This document shows positions 5,920-6,759 of a stretch of DNA of 6,759 bases, piece by piece. The stretch lies in NCBI GenBank assembly GCA_020025115.1, contig JAHHSP010000064.1:1-6759 (forward strand). Direction: 5' to 3'. The position numbers and the translations under genes are program-made. The notes below the pieces were generated by a model. The model was not told where the DNA came from and ran no database searches. It saw only the letters and a list, made by a program, of their open reading frames with translations. Numbering within the stretch: the first letter of the stretch is position 1; the number at the start of each line of letters is the position of its first letter. Source of the stretch: Collinsella sp. (GTDB lineage: Bacteria; Actinomycetota; Coriobacteriia; Coriobacteriales; Coriobacteriaceae).

Positions 5920-6759
5920 ATGACCGAATCCACCCAGCAGAAACTCCACGTCGCATTTGCCAGCGCCGAAGCCGCCCCCTTCGTGAAGACTGGCGGGCTG
6001 GGCGACGTAGCGGGCTCCCTGCCCCAGGCCCTCAAAGCCGCCGGCGCCGAGGTCGTGGTGCTCGTTCCCAAGTACGACACCATCGCCCGGGAGTACACGG
6101 ACCGCATGGAGCACCTGTGCGACTTCTACGTCCCCCTGGGCTGGCGCAACGAGTACTGCGGCATCGAGCGCCTGAACCACAAAGGCGTCGACTACCTGTT
6201 CCTCGATAACGAGCGCTACTTCAGCCGCGGCTACCCTTACGGCTTCTTCGATGACGGCGAGCGTTTCGCCTTCTTCTCCAAGGCGATCGTCGAGAGTCTT
6301 CAGTACCTGCCGGGCGTCCTGGACGGCTTCGCCTGCGACGTGCTGCACTGCAACGACTGGCACACGGCCATGGCACCCGTGTTTCTGCGCGAATTCTACC
6401 AGGCCGCCCCGCTCTACCAAAACGTCAAGACCGTCTTCTCCATCCACAACATCGCATTCCAAGGGCAGTACAGCGCCAAAGTCCTGAACGACATCCTGGG
6501 CCTCGCGCACATCCCCGCCGCAGCGTTCCAGCTCACCTGTGGCCCCGACGCCGTGAACTACATGCAGGGCGCCCTCAACTACACCGACGCCATCACCACC
6601 GTCTCCCCCACCTATGCCGAGGAGATCAAGACGGCCGAATTCGGCGAGGGCCTCGACGGCATCCTGCGCCGGCGCGCGCCGATCCTGCAGGGCATCGTCA
6701 ACGGCATCGACACCGACGGCTTCAACCCCGAGACCGCCCAGCGCATCCCCGCCCCGTGC
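5920..6759 (+). CDS. glgA: Glycogen synthase GlgA (GT5), N-terminal part (3' end outside window)
   Basis: GlgA transfers glucose from ADP-glucose to the non-reducing end of alpha-1,4 glucan. The frame is open from ATG 5920 to the window end, giving 280 residues of an expected 470-480. The N-terminal Rossmann domain of the GT-B fold is nearly complete: LHVAFASAEAAPFVKTGGLGDV (9-30, with K23 the ADP-glucose-binding lysine of the KTGGL motif), HCNDWHTAM (143-151), IHNIAFQGQ (175-183), TTVSPTYAEEI and GIVNGIDTDGFNP (258-270), which marks the hinge before the second domain. The catalytic Glu of the C-terminal domain is outside the window. ATG 5920 is chosen because homology begins 8 residues later, as in other GlgA proteins. 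In-frame ATGs at 5806 and 5821 would add 38 or 33 residues with no family resemblance and would translate through the palindrome. The ribosome site is weak (AAGAG, 5903-5907). Confidence 0.95.
   Translation, partial: MTESTQQKLHVAFASAEAAPFVKTGGLGDVAGSLPQALKAAGAEVVVLVPKYDTIAREYTDRMEHLCDFYVPLGWRNEYCGIERLNHKGVDYLFLDNERYFSRGYPYGFFDDGERFAFFSKAIVESLQYLPGVLDGFACDVLHCNDWHTAMAPVFLREFYQAAPLYQNVKTVFSIHNIAFQGQYSAKVLNDILGLAHIPAAAFQLTCGPDAVNYMQGALNYTDAITTVSPTYAEEIKTAEFGEGLDGILRRRAPILQGIVNGIDTDGFNPETAQRIPAPC

Noticed and set aside
5713..6510. 265-residue minus-strand frame across the glgD-glgA gap
   Set aside because: It overlaps the ends of two secure genes and the palindrome, shows the same antisense composition and has no motif.

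Overview
The window holds most of a bacterial glycogen metabolism operon, with all five genes on the + strand in the order glgB (3' part) - glgP - glgC - glgD - glgA (5' part). The DNA is GC-rich with strong third-position G/C. GlgC occurs with a separate GlgD, and the GlgP and GlgB sequences look like those of Firmicutes. A GC-rich genome carrying a Firmicutes-style glgC/glgD pair fits a gut actinobacterium of the Coriobacteriia (Collinsella/Olsenella-like). That assignment is inference from gene content and composition; no marker gene is present.

Layout: (1) 1-836 is the C-terminal part of the branching enzyme GlgB, ending in an unusual 52-residue Lys/Ala-rich basic tail. (2) 837-942 is a 106-bp gap ending in a small hairpin that contains the glgP Shine-Dalgarno sequence. 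(3) 943-3369 is complete glycogen phosphorylase GlgP. (4) 3370-3505 is a 136-bp gap with a near-perfect Shine-Dalgarno sequence lacking a start codon, two inverted repeats and three ATAAAGG copies. (5) 3506-4654 is GlgC, the catalytic ADP-glucose pyrophosphorylase subunit, and 4659-5768 is GlgD, its catalytically degenerate partner; only 4 bp separate them. (6) 5769-5919 is a 151-bp gap with a 6-bp inverted repeat and a perfect 15-bp inverted repeat. (7) 5920 to the window end is the N-terminal domain of glycogen synthase GlgA.

The pathway reads directly from the genes. GlgC/GlgD make ADP-glucose from glucose-1-phosphate and ATP, GlgA extends alpha-1,4 chains, GlgB adds alpha-1,6 branches, and GlgP releases glucose-1-phosphate from chain ends. 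Synthesis and breakdown are thus encoded together, and only the two ADP-glucose pyrophosphorylase subunits are tightly coupled.

I see no mobile element, CRISPR array, tRNA, rRNA or wholly new gene system. The points worth a second look are the basic tail on GlgB and the hairpin-forming gaps on either side of glgCD.
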